A DNA stretch of 50,237 bases from an uncultured Clostridia bacterium (GCA_946629065.1 CAMOXK010000008.1:1-50237); one strand, 5' to 3'; positions 7,565 through 16,591 are shown, numbered from the stretch's first letter. Made by a program: numbers and translations. Notes: generated by a model not told the origin, from the letters alone.

Positions 7565-8911
7565 ATGGGCAAGTATTTCGGAACCGACGGCTTCCGCGGA
7601 GAGGCCAATAAAAACCTGACTTATGAGCATGCCATCCAGATCGGCCGCTTCCTGGGCTGGTACTATGGCAGCAACCAGGGCAAAAAGGCTAAAATCGTCA
7701 TCGGCAAGGACACCCGCCGCAGCTCCTATATGTTTGAGTACGCACTCTGCACCGGTCTGATGGCCAGCGGCGCTGACGCGTACATCATGCACGTCACCAC
7801 CACGCCTTCCGTCGCTTACATCACCCGTGTGGACGATTTCGACTGCGGCATCATGATCTCCGCCTCTCATAACCCCTACTACGATAACGGCATCAAGCTT
7901 CTCAACGGCAACGGCGAGAAGATGGATGAGGAGACGATTCTGAAGGTCGAGGACTTCATCGACGGAAAGATCCAGATCCCCATTGCCGAGCGTGAGAACA
8001 TCGGTCGTACCGTGGACTATGTGGCCGGCCGTAATCGCTATATCGGCCACCTGATCTCCATGAGCAAGTACAGCTTCAAGGACGTGAAGGTCGGTCTGGA
8101 CTGCGCCAACGGCGCTTCCTGGCAGATCGCAAAGGCTGTTTTCGACGCTCTGGGCGCCAAGACCTATGTCATCAACGCTGAGCCCGACGGTTACAACATC
8201 AATACCGACTGCGGCAGCACCCACATCGAGCATCTGCAGAAGTTTGTGGTGGACAATAAGCTGAATATCGGTTTCGCCTTTGATGGTGACGCGGACCGCT
8301 GCCTTGCTGTGGATGAGAAGGGCAATGTGGTTACCGGCGACCATGTGCTGTACATCTATGGCCTCTACATGAAAGAGCGGGGCAAGCTCCTGAACAACAA
8401 GGTCGTCACCACTGTGATGTCCAACTTCGGCCTGTACAAGGCCCTGGACAAGGTAGGTATCGAGTATGAAAAGACCAAGGTGGGCGACAAGTACGTTTAT
8501 GAGAACATGGTCCAGACCGGCAACCGCATTGGCGGCGAGCAAAGCGGACACACCATCTTCCTCAAGTATGAGACCACCGGCGACGGCATCCTTACCGCTC
8601 TGAAGCTGATGGAAGTGATGCTGGCCAAGGAGAAGCCCATGAGCGAATTGGCGGCTCCCGTGGTGTTCTATCCCCAGGTGCTGAAGAACGTGCGCGTCAA
8701 GTCCAAACCAGACGCGCAGAACGATCCCGATGTGCAGGCCGCGGTGAAGAAGGTCGCGGAAGCGCTGGGCGATACGGGCCGCATCCTTGTGCGTGAATCC
8801 GGCACGGAGCCGGTGATCCGCGTTATGGTGGAAGCGGAGACCGACGAGATCTGCGAAAAGTATGTGGATGATGTGATCCGCGTAATCACCGAGAAGGGAC
8901 ATCTGGCCTGA
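7565..8911 (+). CDS. glmM: Phosphoglucosamine mutase
   Basis: A 448-residue alpha-D-phosphohexomutase converting GlcN6P to GlcN-1-P. All four family loops are seen: the active phosphoserine loop ISASHNP (Ser101), the metal loop DGDADRC (about residue 240), the sugar loop GGEQSGH (about 322), and the phosphate loop RESGTEPVIR near the C terminus. Family-typical length is 445-450. It is the third gene of the ribozyme-controlled operon, 1 nt after the acetyltransferase and closed by a strong terminator. Its assignment as glmM over a phosphomannomutase rests on the amino-sugar operon. Confidence 0.93.
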   Translation: MGKYFGTDGFRGEANKNLTYEHAIQIGRFLGWYYGSNQGKKAKIVIGKDTRRSSYMFEYALCTGLMASGADAYIMHVTTTPSVAYITRVDDFDCGIMISASHNPYYDNGIKLLNGNGEKMDEETILKVEDFIDGKIQIPIAERENIGRTVDYVAGRNRYIGHLISMSKYSFKDVKVGLDCANGASWQIAKAVFDALGAKTYVINAEPDGYNINTDCGSTHIEHLQKFVVDNKLNIGFAFDGDADRCLAVDEKGNVVTGDHVLYIYGLYMKERGKLLNNKVVTTVMSNFGLYKALDKVGIEYEKTKVGDKYVYENMVQTGNRIGGEQSGHTIFLKYETTGDGILTALKLMEVMLAKEKPMSELAAPVVFYPQVLKNVRVKSKPDAQNDPDVQAAVKKVAEALGDTGRILVRESGTEPVIRVMVEAETDEICEKYVDDVIRVITEKGHLA

Positions 8912-8926
8912 TTCCAAAATCTGATG

Positions 8927-8959
8927 AAAAAGGGAATTCCGTTGGGAATTCCCTTTTTT
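8927..8959 (+). terminator. Intrinsic terminator of the nagB-glmM operon
   Basis: Stem AAAAAGGGAATTCC (8927-8940) / GGAATTCCCTTTTT (8945-8958), loop GTTG, ending in a run of six T. Confidence 0.9.
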
Positions 8960-8969
8960 CTTGGCAGAG

Positions 8970-8998
8970 TTGAAGTGAGAATCGCTTTATGCTATAAT
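8970..8998 (+). promoter_or_regulatory. Sigma-A promoter for the HD / YdcF / ArsC-like gene group
   Basis: TTGAAG (8970-8975), 17-bp spacer, perfect TATAAT (8993-8998), 40 nt before the start codon at 9039. Confidence 0.75.
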
Positions 8999-9038
8999 TC
9001 GATAAAGTGTTTTCGCTAAAGGCGGAGGTTAAGCTGTT

Positions 9039-9620
9039 ATGGAACCGAGGGATTATCTTGATATCCTGCATGTGGCAGAACGACTGAAGGACACGCCGCG
9101 TCACTGCACGACCTCAAAAAGAAGGATTGAGAGCGTTGCCGAACACAGCTGGCGAGTTTCTTTGATGGCTTTTCTGTTGAGGAGTGAGTTTCCCGAACTG
9201 GATATGGATAAAGTCACACGTATGTGTCTGATCCACGACCTTGGGGAGTGCTTCACCGGGGATATCCCGACTTTTTTGAAAACTGATGCGGATCGGGCAG
9301 CAGAGGATTCCCTGCTGGAGCGCTGGGTCCAAAGCCTTCCGGAGGAACTGTCACGGGAAATGCTGGCGCTCTACCGGGAGATGGAGGCGCAGGAGACCGG
9401 GGAGGCGAAGCTCTACAAGGCGCTGGATAAGCTGGAAGCCTTGATCCAGCACAACGAATCTCCCTTGGACACCTGGTCGGAGAATGAGTATGACCTGAAC
9501 AAGTGTTATGCTTTTGATGCGGTGGCATTTTCTGAATGGCTTTCGGATCTGAGAAAAGAAATCCTTGCGGATACCCTGGAAAAGCTCCAATGGGAAGGGA
9601 ATGGAGAATTACCGGAATGA
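9039..9620 (+). CDS. HD-domain phosphohydrolase (YfbR / 5'-nucleotidase-like)
   Basis: A 193-residue metal-dependent HD hydrolase. Metal-site residues are seen as His36 (AEHSWRV), His66-Asp67 (IHDLGE) and a later Asp in the ALDKLEAL segment (about 129-136). The small single-domain HD_3 type removes phosphate from nucleoside monophosphates in characterised members. It has its own promoter and overlaps the next gene by the ATGA arrangement, so it is probably translationally coupled. The exact substrate is unknown. Confidence 0.85.
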   Translation: MEPRDYLDILHVAERLKDTPRHCTTSKRRIESVAEHSWRVSLMAFLLRSEFPELDMDKVTRMCLIHDLGECFTGDIPTFLKTDADRAAEDSLLERWVQSLPEELSREMLALYREMEAQETGEAKLYKALDKLEALIQHNESPLDTWSENEYDLNKCYAFDAVAFSEWLSDLRKEILADTLEKLQWEGNGELPE

Positions 9621-10708
9621 GACAGAAAACAGCTGAGAGCAGCGTGACCGGAAAATCCAGAGCGCTGCATCCTGGAATGCGGATTGGCATGGCAGTGGGA
9701 ATGCTGCTGCTTGCGGTCCTTCTTCTGTATCCGGGAAAGAGAGCACCGGCCCAGACTGCCCCAGTCTCTGCCAAGACAGATGAGACGTCACTTGTCGTTG
9801 CGTCACAAGCGCCTGCCGGGATGCCTGCTGATCCAAGTCCGGCGGCATCCGCGTCTCCTACCCCGGAAGTCCCGACGATCACTCCCGTTCCGTCCACGAA
9901 CGATTCGGATGCGCCCACTGTCGAAGCTGCACAAGAGCCAGCGCCGCAGGAATCTTTTCGCCCTATTGTGTATGATCAGATAAGCTTTAAGCTGGTTACG
10001 GATATGGTCTATGCCTACCGGATGCAGGTGGAGGACCGCAACAGGATCATTGAGGCAGATGTGGAGGCGCTCAAGGAGCATGATGCACCGCTGGGGGAAG
10101 CCTGGGGCGGGATCATGGAGTATTGGGATTATGCGGATAACCGGATGGAGCTGAACTATGAAACGCTTCCGGAGACGCTTCCCAGGGACGACAGTCTTTG
10201 CATTGTAGTGCTTGGCTTCCAACTTTTACCAGATGGCGGCATGGCTCCGGAAATGCTGGGCCGCTGCGAGCTGGCCCTGGCTGCCGCAAAGCAGTATCCC
10301 AATGCCTATCTTGCCGTGACCGGCGGGGGAACAGCGGCAGGAAACGCATTGGCTACGGAAGCGGGCGTTATGACAGAGTGGTTCTTGGAGCAGGGTATCG
10401 ACCAGAGCAGGATCATTTTGGAGGATCGCTCTTCCACCACCGATGAAAACGCCAAGTTCACCCTGAAAATCCTGACAGAGCAGTATCCCCAGATCAGAAG
10501 CATTGCCATTGTCACAAGCGATTATCATGTGCCGCTGGGCTGCACGTTGTTTACGGAAGCCGCGCTGCTCTACGGCTGTGAGCATGGCAGGGTGCCCTGG
10601 AGCGTGGATGCCCACGTTGCCCTGAGAGGCTATGGCCTTACGGAATACACCAATCCAGCCGAGCAGGCGCTCTACATCTGGGCATTGGCAAATCCCCAGC
10701 AGATCTGA
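9617..10708 (+). CDS. Membrane-anchored YdcF-like (DUF218) protein
   Basis: 363 residues. A short cytosolic N terminus is followed by one transmembrane helix (about residues 21-39), then a Pro/Ser/Thr/Ala-rich linker to ~110 and a DUF218 domain at about 195-345 with VVLGFQLLPDG, a GGG turn, LEDRSSTTDENAKFT and ATSDYHVPL-type blocks. DUF218 proteins (SanA/YdcF) are linked to envelope functions and can bind nucleotides, but the reaction is unsettled. The start ATG 9617 overlaps the upstream stop codon; a longer in-frame extension to 9536 would run inside the upstream gene and is disfavoured. Confidence 0.8.
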   Translation: MRQKTAESSVTGKSRALHPGMRIGMAVGMLLLAVLLLYPGKRAPAQTAPVSAKTDETSLVVASQAPAGMPADPSPAASASPTPEVPTITPVPSTNDSDAPTVEAAQEPAPQESFRPIVYDQISFKLVTDMVYAYRMQVEDRNRIIEADVEALKEHDAPLGEAWGGIMEYWDYADNRMELNYETLPETLPRDDSLCIVVLGFQLLPDGGMAPEMLGRCELALAAAKQYPNAYLAVTGGGTAAGNALATEAGVMTEWFLEQGIDQSRIILEDRSSTTDENAKFTLKILTEQYPQIRSIAIVTSDYHVPLGCTLFTEAALLYGCEHGRVPWSVDAHVALRGYGLTEYTNPAEQALYIWALANPQQI

Positions 10709-10723
10709 AGAGAGGAGAAAAGC

Positions 10724-11080
10724 ATGATGGTTTTTATCTGTTATCCGAAATGCAGCACCTGCAAGAAGGCGCAGGACTGGCTGGACCAGAGAAAAATCCC
10801 CTATGAGCTGCGTATGATCCGGGAAGAAAGGCCAAGTGCGGAGGAACTGCGGACATGGCATGCGCGAAGCGGCCTGCCGCTGAGACGGTTTTTCAACACA
10901 AGCGGTCTGCAGTATAAGGCTCTGCACTTGAAGGAGCGACTGCCGCTTATGAGTGAGGAGGAGCAGCTGGATCTTCTTGCTAGCGACGGGATGCTGGTGA
11001 AGCGGCCGCTGCTGGTTTCGGAAAAGTATGTCCTTGTAGGGTTCCGGGAAGCGGAATATGAAGAAAGGCTTTCCGAATGA
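10724..11080 (+). CDS. ArsC/Spx-family thioredoxin-fold protein
   Basis: 118 residues with a CSTC redox pair (Cys10, Cys13) in the N-terminal ICYPKCSTCKKA block and the C-terminal VGFREAEYEERL block typical of the arsenate-reductase-like/Spx group. Classical ArsC has one catalytic Cys and an Arg triad; the CxxC resembles Spx-type regulators, but the acidic C terminus resembles the ArsC-like group. Actual arsenate reduction is unlikely without ars neighbours. A second ATG at 10727 is an equally good start (GAGGAG upstream). It overlaps the next gene by 4 bp. Confidence 0.8.
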   Translation: MMVFICYPKCSTCKKAQDWLDQRKIPYELRMIREERPSAEELRTWHARSGLPLRRFFNTSGLQYKALHLKERLPLMSEEEQLDLLASDGMLVKRPLLVSEKYVLVGFREAEYEERLSE

Positions 11081-12066
11081 GGATCCAGAGATTCTATTAT
11101 CGCGGCACGCCCGAACTGCTGCAAAAGCTCTGCGAGACACCGGCCATGCAGAGATTGCACCATGTTGGCATGAATTGCGGCTGTGAGTATACCTCCTTCA
11201 AGCGTTTTCGCGGGCTGAAAAGCTATTCCCGCTTCGACCACAGCTTGGGCACAGCCAGGATCGTTTGGCATTTTAAGGAAGACCCGGTGCAGAGCACTTC
11301 TGCGTTGTTTCATGATATCGCCACCCCTACCTTTGCCCACTCCGTGGATTTTCTCCGCGGCGATCACATGAGGCAGGAAGCAACGGAGGATGCGACAGAA
11401 CAGGTCATCCGGGGCTCGGCAGAGATCAGCGCCATCCTGCGGGAGTATGGGATCCCTGTGGAGGAGGTGCTGGACTATCATCGCTATCCAGTTGCGGACA
11501 ATGACGCCCCAAGGCTTTCGGCGGATCGGCTGGAATATACCCTTGGCAATCTGGAAAACTACAAGCTTCGTCCGCTTACAGCTCTCAAGCTGTATTACGG
11601 CGTACTCTGCGTTGCGCAAAATGAGGATGGGGTGGAGGAACTGGCTTTTTCCGATGCGGCTTCCGCCATCGATTTTGGCTTTGACGCGCTGCGCTGCTCC
11701 AGGATCTATGTCTCCGATGAGGATCGCTACGCGATGCAGATGCTGGCGGAGCTGCTGGAGCGGGCGATCCGGGGAGGGGTCCTTTCCGAGTCGGATCTGA
11801 TGGGGACGGAGGATGCCCTGATCGCAAAACTCCGGGGTGAGCCACAGTACGCAGCGGAGTGGAAGCGCTTTTGCGCCATGAAGCAGATGGTGGAGGATGA
11901 GAACGCAGCGTCGGAAGCGCTGAGAAGGGTCGTTCCGGCGAAAAAGCGCTGTATTGACCCCTTTGTGCGGGATAAGGGGCGGCTGAGCCAGATTTGCGAG
12001 CCTTTTGCCGAGGCTCTGCAGGAATTCCGGAACCAGGATCAGAGCCATTGGCTTTGCGCGAAATAA
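11077..12066 (+). CDS. HD-superfamily phosphohydrolase
   Basis: 329 residues with the extended HD layout of dGTPase-like proteins: His55 (RFDHSLGTA), His79-Asp80 (ALFHDIATPTFAH) and a downstream Asp in the ADRLEYTLGN segment (about residues 149-158). Such proteins cut nucleotides or act on phosphate esters; the substrate cannot be given. It overlaps the ArsC-like gene by the ATGA arrangement and is the last gene of the 9039 group. Confidence 0.8.
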   Translation: MRIQRFYYRGTPELLQKLCETPAMQRLHHVGMNCGCEYTSFKRFRGLKSYSRFDHSLGTARIVWHFKEDPVQSTSALFHDIATPTFAHSVDFLRGDHMRQEATEDATEQVIRGSAEISAILREYGIPVEEVLDYHRYPVADNDAPRLSADRLEYTLGNLENYKLRPLTALKLYYGVLCVAQNEDGVEELAFSDAASAIDFGFDALRCSRIYVSDEDRYAMQMLAELLERAIRGGVLSESDLMGTEDALIAKLRGEPQYAAEWKRFCAMKQMVEDENAASEALRRVVPAKKRCIDPFVRDKGRLSQICEPFAEALQEFRNQDQSHWLCAK

Positions 12067-12137
12067 TAGATAGCAATTCTGATTCTTCTGCTCCGCTGCG
12101 CTGCGCTCAGGATGACGGTACGGAAACGCGGGGTTGA

Positions 12138-12187
12138 CCCTTCCGTCACCGCCGCGGGCGCCGGTGACTCCTCCCCTTGCAGGGGAG
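12138..12187. repeat. 50-bp two-hairpin extragenic repeat, copy 1
   Basis: It matches 16745-16794 in 46 of 50 positions in the same orientation. It contains TCACCG...CGGTGA and CTCCCC / GGGGAG inverted repeats. A CGCTGCGCTGCGCTCAGG low-complexity segment lies just upstream (12092-12110). Confidence 0.7.
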
Positions 12188-12238
12188 ACCATGGGATTTC
12201 GAGGACGCCGTCCCCTACGAGGAAAGGGGAGGCCTCTT

Positions 12239-12402
12239 ATACTACTTTCAAATAGAACTCTTTAAAGTCTTGTGGCCAGAATTGTGCCATACTTCGTTGA
12301 AGCCCTTGAACATATATCTCCATTATGCTCTGCGGCCTTCGCCTCGTCTGGCGCAATTCTGTCTCGCAATCCTTTTTAAAGCTTCTTATTTGAAAGTAGT
12401 AT
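12239..12402. mobile_element. 164-bp MITE-like element, copy 1
   Basis: Bounded by perfect 16-bp terminal inverted repeats (ATACTACTTTCAAATA at 12239-12254, its reverse complement at 12387-12402). By my reading it is identical at 163 of 164 positions to the reverse complement of 46873-47036. It encodes no transposase. No clear target-site duplication is visible. Confidence 0.75.
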
Positions 12403-12442
12403 TACTCGCGGTTCGGGGCACCATCGGGTATATTATGAAAAG

Positions 12443-12480
12443 AAAACTCCGAAGAGGAAGGAATCCTCTTCGGAGTTTTT
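12443..12480. terminator. Bidirectional terminator after the transglutaminase gene
   Basis: Stem AAAACTCCGAAGAGGA (12443-12458) / TCCTCTTCGGAGTTTT (12464-12479), loop AGGAA, with T runs on both strands. It ends the minus-strand MoxR operon. Confidence 0.8.
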
Positions 12481-12483
12481 CTG

Positions 12484-14646
12484 TTATTTCATGCCGCGGA
12501 AGTAGCGGAAGCGGATCTTACCAAAGAGATCAAGGGTGGGATAGATGGTATCGATCAGCGTCTGCAATTCCTTCTTGCACTGTTCCAACTCCTCAGGCTG
12601 GATGCTGTGGGGACTGAAGGTGACCTTCTCCGCCTTCTGCACGATGACAGGGGGAATCTCGCTGCCAAAGGCGGCGGCTTTCTTGGCATAACGCCAGCAG
12701 GCAATGACAGCCCGGCGGCCGTCAGTGTGCTGTGTCTGGCTAAGGAAGCGGGCACGGGCCATGCCATACCACAGGTAGAAGAGCAGGACCAGGGCCGGAA
12801 GGATCAACAGCAGCCACCAGGGGAAGCCGCTTCCGGGCTCGGGAACGGGCTCCGGTTCCGGCGTTTCGGTAGGTCCGGGACCACCGCCGCCACCGCCCTG
12901 TTCCTGCATGCCCGAGGCCGGGTCTGGACTGGGAGAAGGCTGGAGTTCCGGCTCCGGCATAGGGCTGGGGGAGGGCGTGGCATCCGGCAGCGCAGTGGCC
13001 AGACCGCCCCGTGCAGTGACCTCCACGGGGATCCAGCCCAGGCCGTCCTGGTAGACCTCCACCCAGGCATGAGCATCACCGGCCACAACGTCGGTATAGA
13101 AGCCTCCGCGGGTTTCCACAGCAAAGCCTTCTGTCACTCTGGCAGGAATGCCAAAGGAGCGGTAAAGCACAGCTGCGGCTGTAGCATAGTGGATGCAGTA
13201 GCCGTGATGGGATTCGGTGAGAAAATAGATGGCGTAATCGGTGGAGGGATAGGGCCCGGTCGTCAGGTCATACTCGCCGCTTCCGCTGACGTAATCCGCA
13301 ATGGACTGGACCAGGTTGGGATCATCGCCCCGGATGCCGGCGTCCTCACAGAGGTGGAGGGCCGCGGCACGGGTGGCTTCCGGCAGGCGGGTATAAACGC
13401 TGTGGGCGTGGGAGCGATACTTGACTTCGGCGGCAGCAGCCTCCGCAGGCAGGACCAGGGTATCCATGCTGCCCTTATAGTCGATGTAGCTCACGCGATA
13501 GCTGGTCTGGTCATCGGCAGTGACGGAGATGTCAGAGCCGGAGGAGACAGCGGCATAATAGGGGATACAGAGCGCACTGAGATCCATAAAACTGCGGATA
13601 TCCAGATCCCGCTTCACGCCCTCGGGGGAGAGCTCGGCGGCAAAGGCGGTAAAGGGCAGTGAAGAGCCGGAACTCAGCTCCTCAGCAGGACGCCAGCCCG
13701 TACCGGTATAATCACCGAAGGACTGGGTGCGCAGATAGAGCCTCCCTGAAGTCTGCGCGCGTACCTGCATCAGACGAAGGTCCGCGTGTTCCGCGTCAAA
13801 CTCGGTTTCCAACTGCATGCTGTCATTGTTGTCCCAGGAAGGTTTGAACTGGGAGCGGGGAGCGCTGGTGCTGCTGGGCTGATCGGGATCAGCGGTAAAA
13901 GCCTGCTGCTCCTTGGTTTTGCCGGTGAAAAGATCAAAATAGTGGCTGAGTTTATCGAAATGCTCCGCCAGTTCCTGGTCCCGCGGGGTGTATTCGTATT
14001 TTGCGGGGTCGAAGCGGACCAACAGCCCGCCCAGGATCAAAGCAATGGGCAGGACGCAACAGAGAACGGTCCGTCCCAGGCTGCCGTCCGGATGATAGCC
14101 TACGCCGCCCACCAGCAGCAGGAACCAGAACAGCAACATTCCCGCACTGGCGATGGCGGGCATTTCACCGTTTACCATGGCGCAGGCTGTGAAGATGGGG
14201 ACGGTCTCCAGCAGGGCAAGGGTGATGCGCATGCTGCGGGAGGTCAGCGCGGTGGAGAGATAGGCAGCCAGCAGAAAACCCAAAAACAAAAGCACAAGAG
14301 AATGGGAGTTTGCCGCGTTCAGATAGGGGTAGCTTTCTCCCGGATGAATGATGTGAGTATAGAAGGCGCCGGAGATATGATCGATCAGATCCTGCAGCTG
14401 CAGCATGGGATTGCGGCCATAAAAGCGATAGGCCAGAAACAGCAGCACAGCGGCGATGGGCATACCGATCCAGAAGCCGCGGCGGAAGGAGCCTGCCACC
14501 CAGAGAAGGACGCAGAGCAGCAACAGCCACAGCCAAAGAGACCGGTCATAGCGGCATTGAAAGCTGCTTGCAATGATGGAAAGCAGACTGAAAATGCCGA
14601 GGCAGAGCAGGAAGAGGTTTGCCAGACGATTGCCGAGACGGCTCAC
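12484..14646 (-). CDS. Multipass membrane transglutaminase-like protein (TgpA type)
   Basis: 720 residues. About six transmembrane helices fill the N-terminal ~210 residues. An extracytoplasmic transglutaminase-like domain lies at about 415-540, with catalytic Cys in GYCIHYATA, His in DAHAWVEVY and an acidic residue in WIPVEVT. A Pro/Glu/Gly-rich linker (about 545-610), a further transmembrane helix (WWLLLILPALVLLFYLWY) and a cytosolic tail follow. It starts with GTG overlapping the upstream TGA. MoxR / DUF58 / transglutaminase triads are a common conserved set of unclear function, perhaps envelope protein processing or cross-linking. Confidence 0.88.
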   Translation of the reverse strand: MSRLGNRLANLFLLCLGIFSLLSIIASSFQCRYDRSLWLWLLLLCVLLWVAGSFRRGFWIGMPIAAVLLFLAYRFYGRNPMLQLQDLIDHISGAFYTHIIHPGESYPYLNAANSHSLVLLFLGFLLAAYLSTALTSRSMRITLALLETVPIFTACAMVNGEMPAIASAGMLLFWFLLLVGGVGYHPDGSLGRTVLCCVLPIALILGGLLVRFDPAKYEYTPRDQELAEHFDKLSHYFDLFTGKTKEQQAFTADPDQPSSTSAPRSQFKPSWDNNDSMQLETEFDAEHADLRLMQVRAQTSGRLYLRTQSFGDYTGTGWRPAEELSSGSSLPFTAFAAELSPEGVKRDLDIRSFMDLSALCIPYYAAVSSGSDISVTADDQTSYRVSYIDYKGSMDTLVLPAEAAAAEVKYRSHAHSVYTRLPEATRAAALHLCEDAGIRGDDPNLVQSIADYVSGSGEYDLTTGPYPSTDYAIYFLTESHHGYCIHYATAAAVLYRSFGIPARVTEGFAVETRGGFYTDVVAGDAHAWVEVYQDGLGWIPVEVTARGGLATALPDATPSPSPMPEPELQPSPSPDPASGMQEQGGGGGGPGPTETPEPEPVPEPGSGFPWWLLLILPALVLLFYLWYGMARARFLSQTQHTDGRRAVIACWRYAKKAAAFGSEIPPVIVQKAEKVTFSPHSIQPEELEQCKKELQTLIDTIYPTLDLFGKIRFRYFRGMK

Positions 14647-15587
14647 GGTACGCTCACCTCCCCGTCGGTTACGATAAAGATGGCGCGGGCTCCGGCCGGG
14701 TCAAAGGGGCAGGGCTTGTCCATGGGGTTTGCCAGCATGGTGCAGAGAGCGTCGATAGTCTCCGCCTCGTTGGTGACATCATACAGGGAATCGGCCACGA
14801 TGGTGTGGGGAATCTCCCGCATGCAGAGCTCCAGGGACATCCAATACAGCACTTCCAAACCCCGGTCCTCCTTGCCGATCCGGCCAAGGACCAGGAAGAC
14901 GTTTTGATTGGCGTTTATAAGAGGCTCCCGGACGATGACTTCATCGGTCTTGGAACTGAGCTTCCAGTGGATGCTGTTTACCGTGTCGCCGGGTCGATAC
15001 TCCCGCAGATCATGCTCCTCGGAATAGCCGCCGCCGTATTTGGGCTTGAGCTGCTCGGCCGTGTCCAGGGCAAGCTCAAAGTCCGGAGGAACGGCGGGCC
15101 CGTTTGCCACGGGAAGCACCGTGCAGATCACGCTCTCCGGGCATTTGCGACGAAGCTTGAGAAAGCCCAGCAGATCCCGGACCTCCACCCGGACAACACG
15201 GCACAGGAGCTGACCGCAATAATCCGTTGGCAGGGGAAGCTCCCCGCGGCTGGTGACCAAACCCTGGTAGTGGAAGCGGTCCTTTTTCACATCGCCGGTG
15301 AAGCGGTTTTCCACCTCCAGCCAGACGGAGACCCGGTGCAGCGGCAGGAGGGAACGGTTCAGGAAACGAACCGTGAGCTTCCCCTCCGCATTCCGGGTCA
15401 GGGTGGGGGCCACTTCCATCTCCAGCTTCAGGCGAAGCATGGAGGGCAGGCTCATCAACAGCAGTACCGGTGGGACCACGAGCGCACAGGCAAAGAGATA
15501 GGAGCCCAGCCAGCCCACATAAGCCATGCGGAACAGCCACAGCGCAAGCAGGATCAACAGGTAGAGCAATAAAGATAAGGTCGGCAT
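14643..15587 (-). CDS. DUF58 membrane protein
   Basis: 314 residues. Two hydrophobic segments at the N terminus are followed by a long beta-rich domain and the DUF58 core with YRPGDTVNSIHWK near residue 205, then a von Willebrand A-like C-terminal part. ATG 15587 follows the moxR stop by 2 nt; a TTG at 15593 that would overlap the stop is an alternative. It is a partner of the MoxR ATPase in most genomes. The biochemical role is unknown. Confidence 0.87.
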   Translation of the reverse strand: MPTLSLLLYLLILLALWLFRMAYVGWLGSYLFACALVVPPVLLLMSLPSMLRLKLEMEVAPTLTRNAEGKLTVRFLNRSLLPLHRVSVWLEVENRFTGDVKKDRFHYQGLVTSRGELPLPTDYCGQLLCRVVRVEVRDLLGFLKLRRKCPESVICTVLPVANGPAVPPDFELALDTAEQLKPKYGGGYSEEHDLREYRPGDTVNSIHWKLSSKTDEVIVREPLINANQNVFLVLGRIGKEDRGLEVLYWMSLELCMREIPHTIVADSLYDVTNEAETIDALCTMLANPMDKPCPFDPAGARAIFIVTDGEVSVP

Positions 15588-15589
15588 GA

Positions 15590-16534
15590 TCAACGGATGG
15601 CCGGGGCGGGAACGGAGTTAAAGAGCTCCTCCAGCACTTGGAAGCGGTCTTCGGACCGGGCAAGCTCCGGCGCCCAGATCAGCCGGTGCTCGATGCAATC
15701 GCTAAAGACAAAACGCACGTCCCGGGGCAGGACATAGTCCCGGCCCTGGATCCAGGCGGTGGCCTTGGCCAGAGAGGTCAGGGCCAGAGAGGCACGGGGG
15801 CTGGCACCCTGGAGGATCCGGGGATCCTTACGGGTGGTCTCGCAGAGGGAGACGATGTATTCGATGACGCTGTCCTTGATAAAGACGCCGTCGGCTTCTT
15901 TGCGGATCTGCATCATCTCATCCCGGCTTACCACCTGCTCCACATCCTCGGGGCTCATACCGCTCTGCTTGCGGCGGATCATTTCAATGGCGTCCTCATG
16001 TTCGGGATAGCCGATGGAGAGTCGGAGCATGAAGCGGTCCATCTGGGAGTCGGGCAGCATCTGAGTGCCCTTGGCGCCGGTGGGATTCTGGGTGGCGATG
16101 ACGACGAAAGGCTGGGGGACAGGGTAGGTCTTGTTGTCCACCGTGACCTCGCCCTCTTCCATGGCCTGAAGCAGAGCCGACTGGGTGCGGCTGGTGGCGC
16201 GATTCAGCTCGTCCGCCAGGAAAAGGTTGCAGAGCACGGCGCCCTTCTGATAGCGCATCTCGCCGCTGTTCTTATCGTAAATGGAAAAGCCGGTGATGTC
16301 GGAGGGCAGCACGTCCGGCGTGAACTGGACGCGGTTATAGTCCAGACCCAGAGCCTTGGAGAGGGACACAGCCATGGTGGTTTTGCCGACGCCGGGGATG
16401 TCCTCCATCAGGATGTGGCCGCCTGCGATCACCGCAAGCAGGATCTTGATCAGCACTTCGTCCTTGCCGACGATGGCTTTGCTGATCTCCCGCACGATCT
16501 GTTTGGCTTTTCCAACGGAATTGATGGTAGTCAT
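15590..16534 (-). CDS. MoxR-type AAA+ ATPase
   Basis: A 314-residue AAA+ protein. Walker A is GVGKTTMA near residue 46, Walker B LFLADELNRA near 108, sensor-1 ATQNPTG near 150, and an arginine-rich C-terminal lid. MoxR proteins act as chaperone-like ATPases, often loading metal or activating von Willebrand A-domain partners such as the adjacent DUF58 protein. It is first in a three-gene minus-strand operon. The start is preceded by GGAGG 5 nt upstream. Confidence 0.93.
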   Translation of the reverse strand: MTTINSVGKAKQIVREISKAIVGKDEVLIKILLAVIAGGHILMEDIPGVGKTTMAVSLSKALGLDYNRVQFTPDVLPSDITGFSIYDKNSGEMRYQKGAVLCNLFLADELNRATSRTQSALLQAMEEGEVTVDNKTYPVPQPFVVIATQNPTGAKGTQMLPDSQMDRFMLRLSIGYPEHEDAIEMIRRKQSGMSPEDVEQVVSRDEMMQIRKEADGVFIKDSVIEYIVSLCETTRKDPRILQGASPRASLALTSLAKATAWIQGRDYVLPRDVRFVFSDCIEHRLIWAPELARSEDRFQVLEELFNSVPAPAIR

Positions 16535-16562
16535 AAAAACCTCCAGAAAAACAAATCATGTT

Positions 16563-16591
16563 ATGTTACCATAATTTTCGACAAGTTTCAA
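16563..16591 (-). promoter_or_regulatory. Sigma-A promoter of the MoxR operon
   Basis: On the minus strand, TTGAAA (16591-16586), 17-bp spacer, TAACAT (16568-16563), about 28 nt ahead of the start codon. Confidence 0.6.

Noticed and set aside
7481-8917. 478-codon open frame antisense to glmM
   Set aside because: glmM has all family motifs; the antisense frame is a composition effect in a GC-rich codon-biased gene.
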